64,000 bases of DNA from FEN-1073 sp963780865 (GTDB lineage Bacteria; Chloroflexota; Anaerolineae; Anaerolineales; RBG-16-64-43): assembly GCA_963780865.1 (NCBI GenBank), contig CAWADT010000022.1:62001-126000 (forward strand), in the 5' to 3' direction. Every line of letters starts with the position of its first letter. Positions within the stretch are counted from its first letter, which is position 1. The notes below the pieces were generated by a model. The model saw nothing but the letters and a program-made list of their open reading frames with translations, was not told the DNA's origin and ran no database searches. This document shows, piece after piece, positions 8,656 to 16,538 of the stretch. Made by a program: the position numbers and the translations under genes.

Positions 8656-8970
8656 ATGCCCTCCCTCGACGAGATCATCCATCAACCCGTGCGATTGCGC
8701 CTGATGGCCGCCCTGGTGGCGCTCAAATCCGGAGAGAGCGCGGAGTTCACCCTGCTGCGTGATCTGCTGGGAGCGACCGATGGCAACCTGGGCGCGCACC
8801 TGCGACGCTTGGAAGAAGCCGGATACATTGAGATCACCAAAACGTTCGTGAACCGCAAACCGCGCACGTATGTGGCAGCGACCGCCAAAGGCCGGAAGGT
8901 GTTCCGGGACCAAGTGGCGGCATTGGAAGAAATTCTTAAGGGCGCGTTGGGTTCGAAAACCAAGCGGTAA
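8656..8970 (+). CDS. Winged-helix transcriptional regulator (HTH_34/MarR-like)
   Basis: A 104-residue DNA-binding protein. It starts LDEIIHQPVRLRLMAALVAL, then LRDLLGATDGNLGAHLRRLEE (recognition helix) and a wing YIEITKTFVNRKPRTYVAATA, the layout of the small MarR/ArsR-like family that is usually encoded next to ABC-2 exporters. It has no ligand domain. It lies directly after the membrane protein and before the ABC genes, and is the natural candidate for binding the inverted repeat at 8047-8069 (autoregulation is an inference). Confidence 0.9.
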   Translation: MPSLDEIIHQPVRLRLMAALVALKSGESAEFTLLRDLLGATDGNLGAHLRRLEEAGYIEITKTFVNRKPRTYVAATAKGRKVFRDQVAALEEILKGALGSKTKR

Positions 8971-8980
8971 GAATGACAAT

Positions 8981-9064
8981 TCAACCTCCCCCCTCACCCC
9001 GCCGGAAAATCGCCGGCTTCCCCTCTCCCGGCTCATGCCGGGAGAGGGGTCAGGGGTGAGGGAG
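8981..9064. repeat. Palindromic intergenic repeat
   Basis: CCTCCCCCCTCACCCC at the left pairs with GGGGTGAGGGAGG at the right, and within it CCCCTCTCCCGGC pairs with GCCGGGAGAGGGG, giving a long cruciform-type structure between the regulator and the ABC ATPase gene. It ends immediately before the ribosome site of the next gene, so it may influence expression or mRNA stability within the operon. Similar CCCCTCACCC/GGGTGAGGG palindromes are common intergenic elements in environmental genomes. Confidence 0.75.
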
Positions 9065-9084
9065 GATAAAGAAAAGGATGAACC

Positions 9085-10014
9085 ATGACTTCCGTAATTC
9101 AAGCAACCCACCTGCGCAAGACCTATGGCACGACCGTCGCCGTGGAGGATATTTCCCTGGAGGTGCAGGAGGGCGAGATATTTGGAATGGTCGGCCCCAA
9201 CGGCGCGGGAAAGACGACCACGATCGAATGCCTCGAGGGGATGCGGAAGCCCGAGGGCGGCGAGATCCGTGTCCTTGGCCTAGACCCAATTCGCCAGGAG
9301 CACGAGCTGCGGTATGAAATCGGAACCCAGCTCCAAAAATCGCAGCTTCCCGACCAATTGACGGTCGGCGAGGTGCTCGATCTGTTCGCCTCGTTTTACC
9401 CCGCCCCGGCCTCCTGGCCGGTCCTGATGGATCGGCTTGGACTGGCGGAGAAGAAAAATTCCTGGGTTTCGAAACTTTCCGGCGGCCAGTTGCAGCGCGT
9501 GTTCATCGCCCTGGCGCTTATCAACCGCCCTAAGCTCGTCTTCCTCGACGAGCTGACGACGGGGCTCGATCCGCAGGCTCGGCTGAGTATTTGGGACCTG
9601 GTGCGGGAAGTCCGCGCCGGCGGCTGTACGGTCTTCCTGACCACCCACTCTATGGAGGAAGCCGAGACGTTGTGCGACCGCGTGGCGATCGTGGATCATG
9701 GGAAGGTGGTGGCCATCGATACTCCCGCCGCGCTGGTGCGGAACCTGGGCGCTGAGACCCGCATCCGGTTTACCACCCACAGCCCGCTGGATGCACAGGC
9801 GCTGAAAGCGCTCGACGGTACGGCGCGCATGGAGCGGGACGGGGACCGGGTGGTCGTCTACGGTCGCGCCCCGCAGGTCGGCCAGCCGGCGCTGATCGGC
9901 GAAGTGGTCCAGTGGCTTTCCGCGCAGGGCGCCGCTTTCAGCGACATCCGCATGGAGCAGCCCGCTCTCGAAGACGTATTTCTGCAATTGACCGGCCGCG
10001 CGATGCGCGACTGA
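9085..10014 (+). CDS. ABC transporter ATP-binding protein
   Basis: A 309-residue ATPase subunit: Walker A GPNGAGKTTT (near residue 40), Q-loop region, signature LSGGQLQR, Walker B LVFLDELTTGLDP and the switch His in TTHSMEEAE. The C-terminal ~90 residues form the extension typical of drug/antibiotic-type exporters (CcmA/DrrA-like). It pairs with the ABC-2 permease starting 15 bases later. The complex would sit at the inner face of the membrane and power export of an unknown, probably hydrophobic compound. Confidence 0.95.
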   Translation: MTSVIQATHLRKTYGTTVAVEDISLEVQEGEIFGMVGPNGAGKTTTIECLEGMRKPEGGEIRVLGLDPIRQEHELRYEIGTQLQKSQLPDQLTVGEVLDLFASFYPAPASWPVLMDRLGLAEKKNSWVSKLSGGQLQRVFIALALINRPKLVFLDELTTGLDPQARLSIWDLVREVRAGGCTVFLTTHSMEEAETLCDRVAIVDHGKVVAIDTPAALVRNLGAETRIRFTTHSPLDAQALKALDGTARMERDGDRVVVYGRAPQVGQPALIGEVVQWLSAQGAAFSDIRMEQPALEDVFLQLTGRAMRD

Positions 10015-10029
10015 CGGATGGAGGGAAAG

Positions 10030-10773
10030 ATGCGCAGCTTCTGGAAACTCACCCTGGCGGAACTGAAACTCTATTTCCGCTTTCCGATCGCGGCCTTTTT
10101 CACCCTGGCCCTTTGCCCTATGCTTGTGATCCTGTTTGGCGGGATCTTCGGCAACGAACCATCGCCGACCTACGGCGGGTACGGATATCTGGACGTCACG
10201 GTGCCCGCCTACGCGGCACTGGTCATCGCCATCAGCGCGCTGGTTTCCATCCCCATCGCGCTGGCTTCCTACCGCGAACGCGGAATCCTCCGGCGCTACC
10301 GCGCCACGCCGGTCAGCCCGGCGGCGGTGCTGGGCGCGCAGCTCGCGGTCCAATTCGCCATGACAATTCTGGGCATGCTGCTGCTCGTGGCCGTCGGTAA
10401 AGTGCTGTTTCACCTGCGTTTCGAGGGAAACGCGTTGAGCTTCCTGGCCGCCTTCACGCTGGGCTGCCTGAGCTTCTTCTCGGTCGGCCTGCTTCTGGCG
10501 GGCCTGCTTCCCAATTCACGCGCGGCCACCATCGTCGGAAACGTTCTGCTCCAGCCGATGGTCTACCTCTCCGGCGCCACCATTCCCATGTCGGTAATGT
10601 CGCCCGGGATGCGCGAGTTCACCCGCTTCATCCCGCTGACCCACGTGGTGACGCTCCTGCGGGGAATGTGGCTGGGAGACGCATGGTCGCAGTATCAATC
10701 CGAGGTTGTGATCCTGGGGGTCATCCTGTTGGTGTCGGCCTTCGCGGCGATGCGGATATTCCGCTGGGAGTAG
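10030..10773 (+). CDS. ABC-2 type transporter permease
   Basis: A 247-residue membrane subunit with six predicted helices (first near residues 17-37, then about 50-75, 100-125, 133-160, 168-185 and 220-240). The central YRERGILRRYRATPVSP is the conserved cytoplasmic loop of ABC-2 permeases. GGAGGG lies just before the ATG at 10030; an ATG at 10018 is also in frame. It is the last gene of the operon that began at 8084 and is followed by a strong terminator. Confidence 0.93.
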   Translation: MRSFWKLTLAELKLYFRFPIAAFFTLALCPMLVILFGGIFGNEPSPTYGGYGYLDVTVPAYAALVIAISALVSIPIALASYRERGILRRYRATPVSPAAVLGAQLAVQFAMTILGMLLLVAVGKVLFHLRFEGNALSFLAAFTLGCLSFFSVGLLLAGLLPNSRAATIVGNVLLQPMVYLSGATIPMSVMSPGMREFTRFIPLTHVVTLLRGMWLGDAWSQYQSEVVILGVILLVSAFAAMRIFRWE

Positions 10774-10797
10774 AATTTGATATTTCAGAGAGAAATG

Positions 10798-10832
10798 AAC
10801 AGGCCGGGAATTTTTCCCGGCCTGTTTTTATT
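10798..10832. terminator. Bidirectional rho-independent terminator
   Basis: A perfect 13-bp stem (AACAGGCCGGGAA / TTCCCGGCCTGTT) with a TTT loop, followed by T-rich sequence; the complementary strand also has a T-run. It sits between the convergent ABC operon and the lipoprotein gene at 10853-12061, and can serve both. Confidence 0.92.
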
Positions 10833-10852
10833 GACTCAATTTATCCGAAGGA

Positions 10853-12061
10853 TCATGGGCAGGTGGGCGGGACGGCGGTTGGTCCGCAGTTGGGTCCGTC
10901 GCAGGCAGCCACAGCCGGCTCCGGCAGCGGCAGCCCGGCATTAGCGGCGCATTGGTTGATCAACGGGGACCATTTGTTGAAATCGTCCATGTTGTCGAGC
11001 ACCGTGTCGACGTATTGCAGAAAGGTGGCTTGGACGATAAACGTGTTGGCGTTCTTTTTGTCCGCCTTTTTGCCCGCCAGGCAGGGCGGGCAGGTCTTTT
11101 TCAGGCATTCCTTTAACCGTTCGGCCAGGATGTTCGCATCGTGGTTGATGGTGTCTTTGAAATACTGCTGTTGCAGGAGGTTCTCCACCTGTGCGTTCCA
11201 GTGCTCGAATTGGTAGGCGGTATTGACGACGAAGTTGCAATCGCCCGCCAGGTTGTCGAGCTGATTGATGGGCGGTTTGACGCTGCGGTCGTGGACTTTT
11301 TGCAGATTCTGCTGGACCTTAGTGGCCGGTGCGGCGAGGAGGTCGTCATCTTGCTGCATCTCTGTTGTTGGCGTTTGCGCCTGTTGAGCGGTGATCTCCG
11401 CCTGAGTTGCCTGGGCCACCCCGTAAATGCTGAAATGCGTCACGGCTATCGTGATATTCGTTATCCCGCTGTAGGTGCTGGCCAGGATCGGATACAGGTG
11501 AAAATTCGTCCCCGCCGCGTCAGCTGCGAAGCCCACCAAGTCCGTTGGATTGAGGGTTTCGGGGAGGTTCAACGTTATCCTGCCCGGCGCAGCCGTCATC
11601 AGCCCTTCCGGAGTGATCTGCAGCGCGACCAGGTAGCCTTTGCTGAAGGGAATCCCGTCGATGGCGGAAACCGGAGTTACCGTCACCGCCGTGCCGAAAG
11701 CGGGGAGGAAACTTCCATCGGTATCGCGAGAGAGCAAAGCGCCCGGGATCACCACATCGTAATCGCCCCCGCCGGTGAGTTTGGCGGTCACGCCTGAATC
11801 GCGATTCACGCCGGTTTCAATCTCGAGTTTGTTCGAAGCCGCATGGGCGGTATCCAGGGTGATTTGCACGGTGAGCGGGTTGGGGGTGAGGGCGGGAAGG
11901 GTTTCGATAGCGGCAGTCGAATTGCCCGCGAGAGAGCTGGGGATGGCCGAGGAGATCGAAGAGAGCGTGGCCGCCCCGCTGGTAAGCGTGCTGCAGGTGC
12001 AAGCCAGGGCGAGAAAAATGGCGCCGATCCATGCGTATCGGATTATCCGATGGGGTTTCAT
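10853..12061 (-). CDS. Secreted lipoprotein, unknown function
   Basis: A 402-residue protein with an N-terminal signal sequence (basic MKPHRIIRYAW, a hydrophobic core and the lipobox-like LALACTC, Cys around residue 21), so it is probably anchored to the outer face of the membrane. The mature part contains a beta-rich region (about residues 70-220, with repeated TVT/VTP and a VTHFSIYGVA strand) and a helical Cys-containing C-terminal region (FKDTI..., CLKKTCPPC, CDGPNCGPT). I do not recognise a family. AGGAGG precedes the start, and a terminator follows the stop. It is divergent from the selenoprotein candidate. Confidence 0.72.
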   Translation of the reverse strand: MKPHRIIRYAWIGAIFLALACTCSTLTSGAATLSSISSAIPSSLAGNSTAAIETLPALTPNPLTVQITLDTAHAASNKLEIETGVNRDSGVTAKLTGGGDYDVVIPGALLSRDTDGSFLPAFGTAVTVTPVSAIDGIPFSKGYLVALQITPEGLMTAAPGRITLNLPETLNPTDLVGFAADAAGTNFHLYPILASTYSGITNITIAVTHFSIYGVAQATQAEITAQQAQTPTTEMQQDDDLLAAPATKVQQNLQKVHDRSVKPPINQLDNLAGDCNFVVNTAYQFEHWNAQVENLLQQQYFKDTINHDANILAERLKECLKKTCPPCLAGKKADKKNANTFIVQATFLQYVDTVLDNMDDFNKWSPLINQCAANAGLPLPEPAVAACDGPNCGPTAVPPTCP

Positions 12062-12377
12062 GGCGGGTCCTCCTCTGAATCACGCTGCGGCGGTTTTTCA
12101 CGAAAATACCATAGCAGGTTTTTCCGCGGAATCCGTTGGCAATTGTTGGATTTTATGGGGCGCGCGCCGATGGAATTTTCATGGGCGGGGGGTTTGCTCT
12201 CCGCCTTCTCGAGCTTCCCGTTGGATCTCCTTTTGTTGGATTAATGCAAACGCGGCGCCGACTTCGGGGCCAGTTTATTGCGGTCTATCAAATCGTCCGC
12301 CGCATACAGCGGATCGAAAAAAGGAAAATGGATTCCGTTGATGAAAGTTGGTATGATACGAGTGCGGGAAGGTAAAA
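12062..12377. other. Divergent intergenic region
   Basis: This 316-bp spacer separates the lipoprotein (minus) from the selenoprotein candidate (plus). Apart from the ribosome sites at both ends and the extended -10 box described separately, I see no gene, tRNA or repeat in it. Confidence 0.5.
12349..12357 (+). promoter_or_regulatory. Extended -10 promoter of the selenoprotein candidate
   Basis: TGGTATGAT fits the extended -10 form (TGn followed by TATGAT at 12352-12357). Transcription would begin near 12364, leaving a short leader that contains the GGAAGG ribosome site before the ATG at 12378. No good -35 box is present, as is common for extended -10 promoters. Confidence 0.45.
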
Positions 12378-13088
12378 ATGGATCGACGCCTGTCCATTGG
12401 AATCTTTGGGGATTTGGATGCTCGTCATCCCTCGCGCGTCGCAACCGATGCGGCGCTGACCCATTCGGCGTCGCGGTTGTCGGCGGCGGTCGATTGCTAC
12501 TGGTTGCCCACCGATCGGATCGCGCGGGAAGGCGCCGAGTCCGTGCTCTCGCCGCTGGACGCGTTGTTCTGCGCGCCCGGCAGCCCGTACGCGAGCATGG
12601 ACGGCGCGCTCGAGGGTATCCGCTTCGCGCGCGAACGGAACCGGCCGTTCGTCGCCACCTGAGGGGGATTTCAACATACTCTGGTAGAGTATGCGCGCAA
12701 TGTCTTGGGGATGCCGGATGCGGAGCACGAAGAGACCGCGCCGCAAGCTGGGACGCTCCTCATCAGCAAAATGGTTTGCTCCCTTGCCGGAAAGTCGGAA
12801 CAGATCAAAATCGCGCCGGGAACCCTTGCCTATCGATCGTATGGAAAAGAAATTTCAACCGAACAATTTCGCTGCAATTTCGGGCTTAATCCCGACTATT
12901 GGGAGACAATTTCCCGGAGCGGGCTGAAAATATCCGCCGTCGGCCCGGAGGGGGAAGCGCGGATCGTGGAATTGCCCACACACCGTTTCTTTCTCGCCAC
13001 GCTTTTTCTGCCGCAACTTTCTTCCACCCCCGCTCGGCCGCATCCGCTGCTGGTGGAATTCCTGCGCGCGGCAATCGAGCCGAAATAG
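12378..13088 (+). CDS. CTP synthase C-terminal region-related protein with in-frame UGA (probable selenoprotein, Sec95)
   Basis: The frame runs 12378-13088 with one internal TGA at 12660-12662 (codon 95); read through, it encodes 236 residues. It resembles the short proteins related to the glutaminase (class I GATase) domain of CTP synthase: GIFGDLDARHPSRVATDAA, FCAPGSPYASMDGALEGIR, then RPFVAT-U-GGFQHTLVEYARNVLG, RCNFGLNPDYWE and LPTHRFFLATLFLPQLSS. In the family, the U position is the nucleophile Cys of GTCGGFQH. Both sides of the TGA keep full conservation and the C-terminal H.E-like region. A perfect hairpin (CATACTC-TGGTA-GAGTATG, 12675-12693) lies 12 bases after the TGA with a loop G 21 nt away, as bacterial SECIS elements require. 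From memory, some members of this family are named '(seleno)protein' in public annotation. The alternative is a nonsense mutation. Confidence 0.85.
12660..12693 (+). promoter_or_regulatory. Candidate bacterial SECIS element (UGA plus stem-loop)
   Basis: UGA at 12660-12662 is followed by a stem CATACTC (12675-12681), loop TGGTA (12682-12686) and stem GAGTATG (12687-12693): seven perfect pairs. The loop has G as its second base (12683), 21 nt after the UGA. The known bacterial SECIS rules ask for a small apical loop with a G in the first two positions, a stem of at least four pairs and a UGA-to-G distance of about 16-37 nt; all are met. It would be bound by SelB to place Sec-tRNA. Confidence 0.8.
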
Positions 13089-13278
13089 CTTCGCCGGTAT
13101 TTACGGAAAGCACGTTCCCTTTTTCGTCCGCTCGAGTGATGTGCCCGGGCATCCTTGAGGAACTCAGTGAAAGAACCTCTCGAAAAAGACCGGCGGAAAA
13201 GAGAAGACCCAAAAAAGGCAACCTCTTGCCGCGCATTGCCATCCGCGGCCTCAAATTTACCAATTGCGGTTCCTGGTG

Positions 13279-15063
13279 CTATTCGGTTTGGGTTGTGACC
13301 GCCTCGGCCGAATCCTTGCTCTCGCCGAATTCGTTGATGGCGCTTACGATGTAGGAATACGTTTTTCCCGTTTCGATGTTCGTATCGAAATACTCGGGAA
13401 TTCCGATGCCCGTCGCGACGACAGTGTAGGGGCCGCCTGCCTGCTCGGCGCGCTTGACGGCATAGGTATCCGCCTGCGGGGAAAAATCCCATTGCACAAC
13501 CACTTTGCCGGCGAACAACCGGGCGCTCGGGTTTTCCGGCGGAGTCGGGGGGAGCGAATTCCTCTGCGCGCCTTTCCAGACGAAGGTGGCGACGGAATCG
13601 CCGGGAAGCGTGTAGGCAAAGCTCCAGCCGCCCCACCCGACCGCAATCGGCTGATCGGCGGTTCCGGGATTGTAGGCGATGAATATTTTGGAGCCGTCCG
13701 GGTTCATGAAGGCGACGGTCTCCGGGCTGCCGTACGGAAACGTCGTCGAGGCGATGCGATAGGCGCCCGGAAGGACAAATTTTCCGGCGTGGCCGAGGGA
13801 ATAAAATTCGGCGTTGGGGACATACCCGGATTCCAATTTTGGATCGATGGTCACGGTCCCCATGCAATTGGCGCATCCGCCCTTGTGCGGACCGTACGAC
13901 GTATCCAGCGCCAGGTTCCACTTGATGACGGTCTTGGCCCAGTTGCGGACCGCGCCCATGATCAGATCCTGCATATCGCGTTTGAGGCCGCCGCTGAAGG
14001 TGTAGCTCACCACGCCGCTGCTGCATTCGGTGAAGAAGATATCCCGGTCCGGATCAGCGTCGTGGACCAGCCCCTGGCTCAGGACCGACCCCGCGTAACA
14101 ATGGAACGCCGAGCCGGCGATATATTGTTTCGCTTGCGGATCAGAGAGAACCTCGACCGGATATTCCCATTCGTCCCAGTTATGATCCCAAACGAGGATC
14201 TTGGTGTGAATGCCCGAGGCCGAAAACGCCGGCCCCAAATAGTTCTTCACCACTTCGGCCTCGTCTGCAGGTTCGAGGCGCATGCCCGGATAGAAGTGGG
14301 GTTCGTAATGCGGCTCGTTCTGGAGGGTGACGGCGTAGATGGGAATCCCCTCGGCTTGGTAGCCTTGGATGAATTTCACAAAATAACCGGCGAAGGCCCC
14401 GTAGTATTTTTTTTGCAGGGTGCCGTCCAGGAGCGAGTCGCTGTCCTTCATCCAGGCCGGCGGGCTCCAGGGGGAGGCGATGATCTTTAGATCGGGGTTG
14501 ATCCGCAGCGCGTCCTTCAACGCCGGAATGATGTACGCTTTGTCGTGCTCGATCGAGAAGTGCGCGAGGTGCGGGTCGGCCTGGCCGGGGGGCATGTCGT
14601 CGTAGGAATAATCGTCGCCGACGACAAAATCGCTCGCGCCCATCGGGAGGCGGAGCACGCCGATCCCGATCCCCTCGCTGCGGGAGAAGAGCGCGGTCAT
14701 CAGGCCGCTGCGTTGCTTTTCGCTCAGTTGGGTGTAGATCAGCCAGGCGGACGAATCCGTCATGGCCGCGCCGAAACCATCCATGGTCTGATATCGGTGG
14801 TTCTCGTTGACATAGATCGCGGTTCCGTCCGCGGCGCCGCGTCCGAACGTAAGACCCGGCTGCGGCGCGAGCAGCCGCGATTGGTCCGCGGTTGTCAGCC
14901 ATACCTGTACGTCGATGGGAGTTTCCGGCGTGATGGTCGGCGGCTCGGTTGCGGTCGGGGCAGGATGGGACGAGGGCGCGCAGCCGCCTCCTGCGGCGGC
15001 AAGCAACACCGCCACGCCGATCGTGCCGAGAACGCGTTTCGCGGAATGGATAAACGTTTCCAT
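13279..15063 (-). CDS. GH30-family glycoside hydrolase lipoprotein with FN3 domain
   Basis: A 594-residue exported enzyme. The signal ends in a lipobox-like AGGGCAP (Cys28) and a Thr/Pro linker follows. Residues about 80-500 form a GH30 (glucosylceramidase/beta-glucanase type) barrel plus side beta-domain: MDGFGAAMTDSSAW, the acid/base Glu250 in TLQNEPHYEPHF and nucleophile Glu346 in FFTECSSG. The last ~90 residues are a fibronectin type III domain (NPSARLFAGKVVVQWDFS ... YSYIVSAINEFGES). GGAGGTTCG lies before the ATG at 15063; an upstream ATG at 15084 is less likely. It probably degrades beta-linked glucans or related glycosides outside the cell. It converges with the selenoprotein candidate. 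Confidence 0.92.
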   Translation of the reverse strand: METFIHSAKRVLGTIGVAVLLAAAGGGCAPSSHPAPTATEPPTITPETPIDVQVWLTTADQSRLLAPQPGLTFGRGAADGTAIYVNENHRYQTMDGFGAAMTDSSAWLIYTQLSEKQRSGLMTALFSRSEGIGIGVLRLPMGASDFVVGDDYSYDDMPPGQADPHLAHFSIEHDKAYIIPALKDALRINPDLKIIASPWSPPAWMKDSDSLLDGTLQKKYYGAFAGYFVKFIQGYQAEGIPIYAVTLQNEPHYEPHFYPGMRLEPADEAEVVKNYLGPAFSASGIHTKILVWDHNWDEWEYPVEVLSDPQAKQYIAGSAFHCYAGSVLSQGLVHDADPDRDIFFTECSSGVVSYTFSGGLKRDMQDLIMGAVRNWAKTVIKWNLALDTSYGPHKGGCANCMGTVTIDPKLESGYVPNAEFYSLGHAGKFVLPGAYRIASTTFPYGSPETVAFMNPDGSKIFIAYNPGTADQPIAVGWGGWSFAYTLPGDSVATFVWKGAQRNSLPPTPPENPSARLFAGKVVVQWDFSPQADTYAVKRAEQAGGPYTVVATGIGIPEYFDTNIETGKTYSYIVSAINEFGESKDSAEAVTTQTE

Positions 15064-15346
15064 CGAACCTCCAATCCCTTCCAACCCGCCGCGGATACCG
15101 CGCTTGCAGTTTCCCCCCAGCCCGAGAGTTCTATCGGCCTTGCGGCCGCCGACCGTGACGGATCGAAGGATTCGCCGCTCGCCAGATCGATGGCGGGCCG
15201 GTCCGCCGAGGAGTCGCGCGGGATACCCGTTATCGATTTCCCGGCCTGATTTTCACCCCCCACTAGGAAATTCCCCCGACCTTTTGGAATCCCAGCTCTC
15301 TCTCGACCCGACGGTGAGCCGGGGACGTTAGAATATTCTTTTTCCG

Positions 15347-15490
15347 TTTTATCCCGCTCTCGCGGGATGATGAATACCCCGCGGCAAACCCCGCATTCTT
15401 CGATTAATAAAGAGGAATGCGGGGCTTGCCGCGTACGTTCTTGGGGGTCACGCTCCTGGATGCCGCGCGGCTTGCTACGCGGTAAATCAT
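15347..15490. repeat. Long palindromic repeat, family copy A
   Basis: It begins TTATCCCGCTCTCGCGGGATGA, with a small hairpin, then carries a long stem (CGCGGCAAACCCCGCATTC paired with GAATGCGGGGCTTGCCGCG around loop TTCGATTAATAAAGAG), then ends in GCCGCGCGGCTTGCTACGCGGTAAATCAT. Copies with the same order occur at 61455-61597 (intact) and at 45463-45519 plus 47529-47605 (split by an insertion sequence). Confidence 0.85.
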
Positions 15491-16118
15491 TTACGCGTTG
15501 AGACGCTATGGAATTCCAGCCTTTGCCGCGATAACGGCTTTGGGCTTGCCGGGTTGTGCATACCGACTGACGCGCCGGTCTCCGCAGATGGCGAAAATTC
15601 CCGGGCAAAGTCCGCCTTGCCAAAGATCAGGCGGTCGGTCAAATCCATCTGATATTCTACTCCGGTCAAGCTGTCAGGCTTGTCTTCCCCTTGGAAAAAG
15701 TCACACGGCCGAAAGTAAGCCGACAATACATTAAATAGCCGGGAGGTATCCATTGAGTATTTCTGTCGATGACGGAAGGGGAAAAGGGATTCCCGCCAGA
15801 AACGCGTGGAAACGACCCAAGCGTTCGTCATGCCCGAGTGCCTGTATCGGGCAACCACGAATCAGGATGTTCATCCTAAAAGAAAAAATGGATTCCCGCC
15901 AAGTACACCCTCGCTCCGCAATCCTCCCGGCTCATGAACCGAATGCGAGGCGGGAGGTTTCCCCCACTCGCGAATTCTTCGCATCGGAAAAACACCGATG
16001 CTCATCGCTCGGAGGGTGACGCGAGGGCAGCCCCGCCCCGGCTTCGCCGGGCGAGGCCGGGGGCGCGGGAATGACGACATGTATTTAATGGTTGTCGGCT
16101 TGATTTTTCGGGGAGAAG
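15491..16118. other. Non-coding repeat-rich spacer
   Basis: A minus-strand open stretch of 123 codons at 15487-15858 looks like translated repeat (ARYRHSGMTNAWVV and similar), not a protein. The sequence contains the module CGTCATGCCCGAGTGCCTGT, a Gly/Cys-free GC-rich hairpin CCCCGGCTTCGCCGGGCGAG near 16036-16060, and no convincing gene. It ends at the stop of the epimerase gene. Confidence 0.55.
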
Positions 16119-16538
16119 CTATTTGGTGGTTTTTCCGCTTTCGTACAATTCCACCAGCACGCCGCCCGCGCTTTCCGGGTGCACGAAGATCATCCGCACT
16201 CCGCCGGCGCCGGTGGACGGTTTCTCCCCGATCAGGCGGACCCCTTTTCCTTTGAGCAGATCGATCATCCCGTCCAGATCGTCGGTCTCAAAACACACGT
16301 GATGAATCCCCGGGCCGCGCTTTTGCAGGAACTTCGCCACGCCGGAATCAGGCGTGGTGGGTTGCACGAGTTCCACTTCGCCGCCGCCCGCGGGAAGAAA
16401 CGCGATCCGCGAGGCCTGCTCCGGCATATCCTGCACGCCTTGCAGCGGAAGACCGAGGGTGTCGCGCCAGAATTTCAGCGCTTGTTCCACTTCGGGCACG
16501 ACCAGCGCGATGTGGTTAATTCCCGTAATCTTCGCCAT
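16119..16538 (-). CDS. mce: Methylmalonyl-CoA epimerase
   Basis: A 139-residue member of the glyoxalase/vicinal oxygen chelate fold that interconverts (S)- and (R)-methylmalonyl-CoA. It has the expected metal ligands: His9 in GINHIALVV, Glu in EVELVQP, His in GIHHVCFE and the final Glu in GGVLVELYES. Its start overlaps the stop of the mutase gene (TGATG), so translation is coupled, and together with the mutase and carboxylase genes upstream it completes the conversion of propionyl-CoA to succinyl-CoA apart from the B12-binding subunit. Confidence 0.95.
   Translation of the reverse strand: MAKITGINHIALVVPEVEQALKFWRDTLGLPLQGVQDMPEQASRIAFLPAGGGEVELVQPTTPDSGVAKFLQKRGPGIHHVCFETDDLDGMIDLLKGKGVRLIGEKPSTGAGGVRMIFVHPESAGGVLVELYESGKTTK

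Noticed and set aside
9280..10413. A 377-codon antisense frame over the ABC transporter genes
   Set aside because: Both ABC genes have full motifs on the plus strand; the antisense product is His/Arg/Gln-rich shadow sequence.
12378..12662. A short 94-residue protein ending at the TGA, as a separate gene
   Set aside because: The same frame continues with perfectly family-like sequence for 142 codons, so the stop reading would cut the domain at its active site.
12896..14026. A 376-codon minus-strand frame overlapping the GH30 gene and selenoprotein 3' end
   Set aside because: It lies in another frame of the clearly conserved GH30 gene, and its translation is Arg/Gly-rich with no family signal.
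15487..15858. A 123-codon minus-strand frame in the spacer before the epimerase
   Set aside because: Its sequence is translated intergenic repeat, has no ribosome site and resembles no protein domain.
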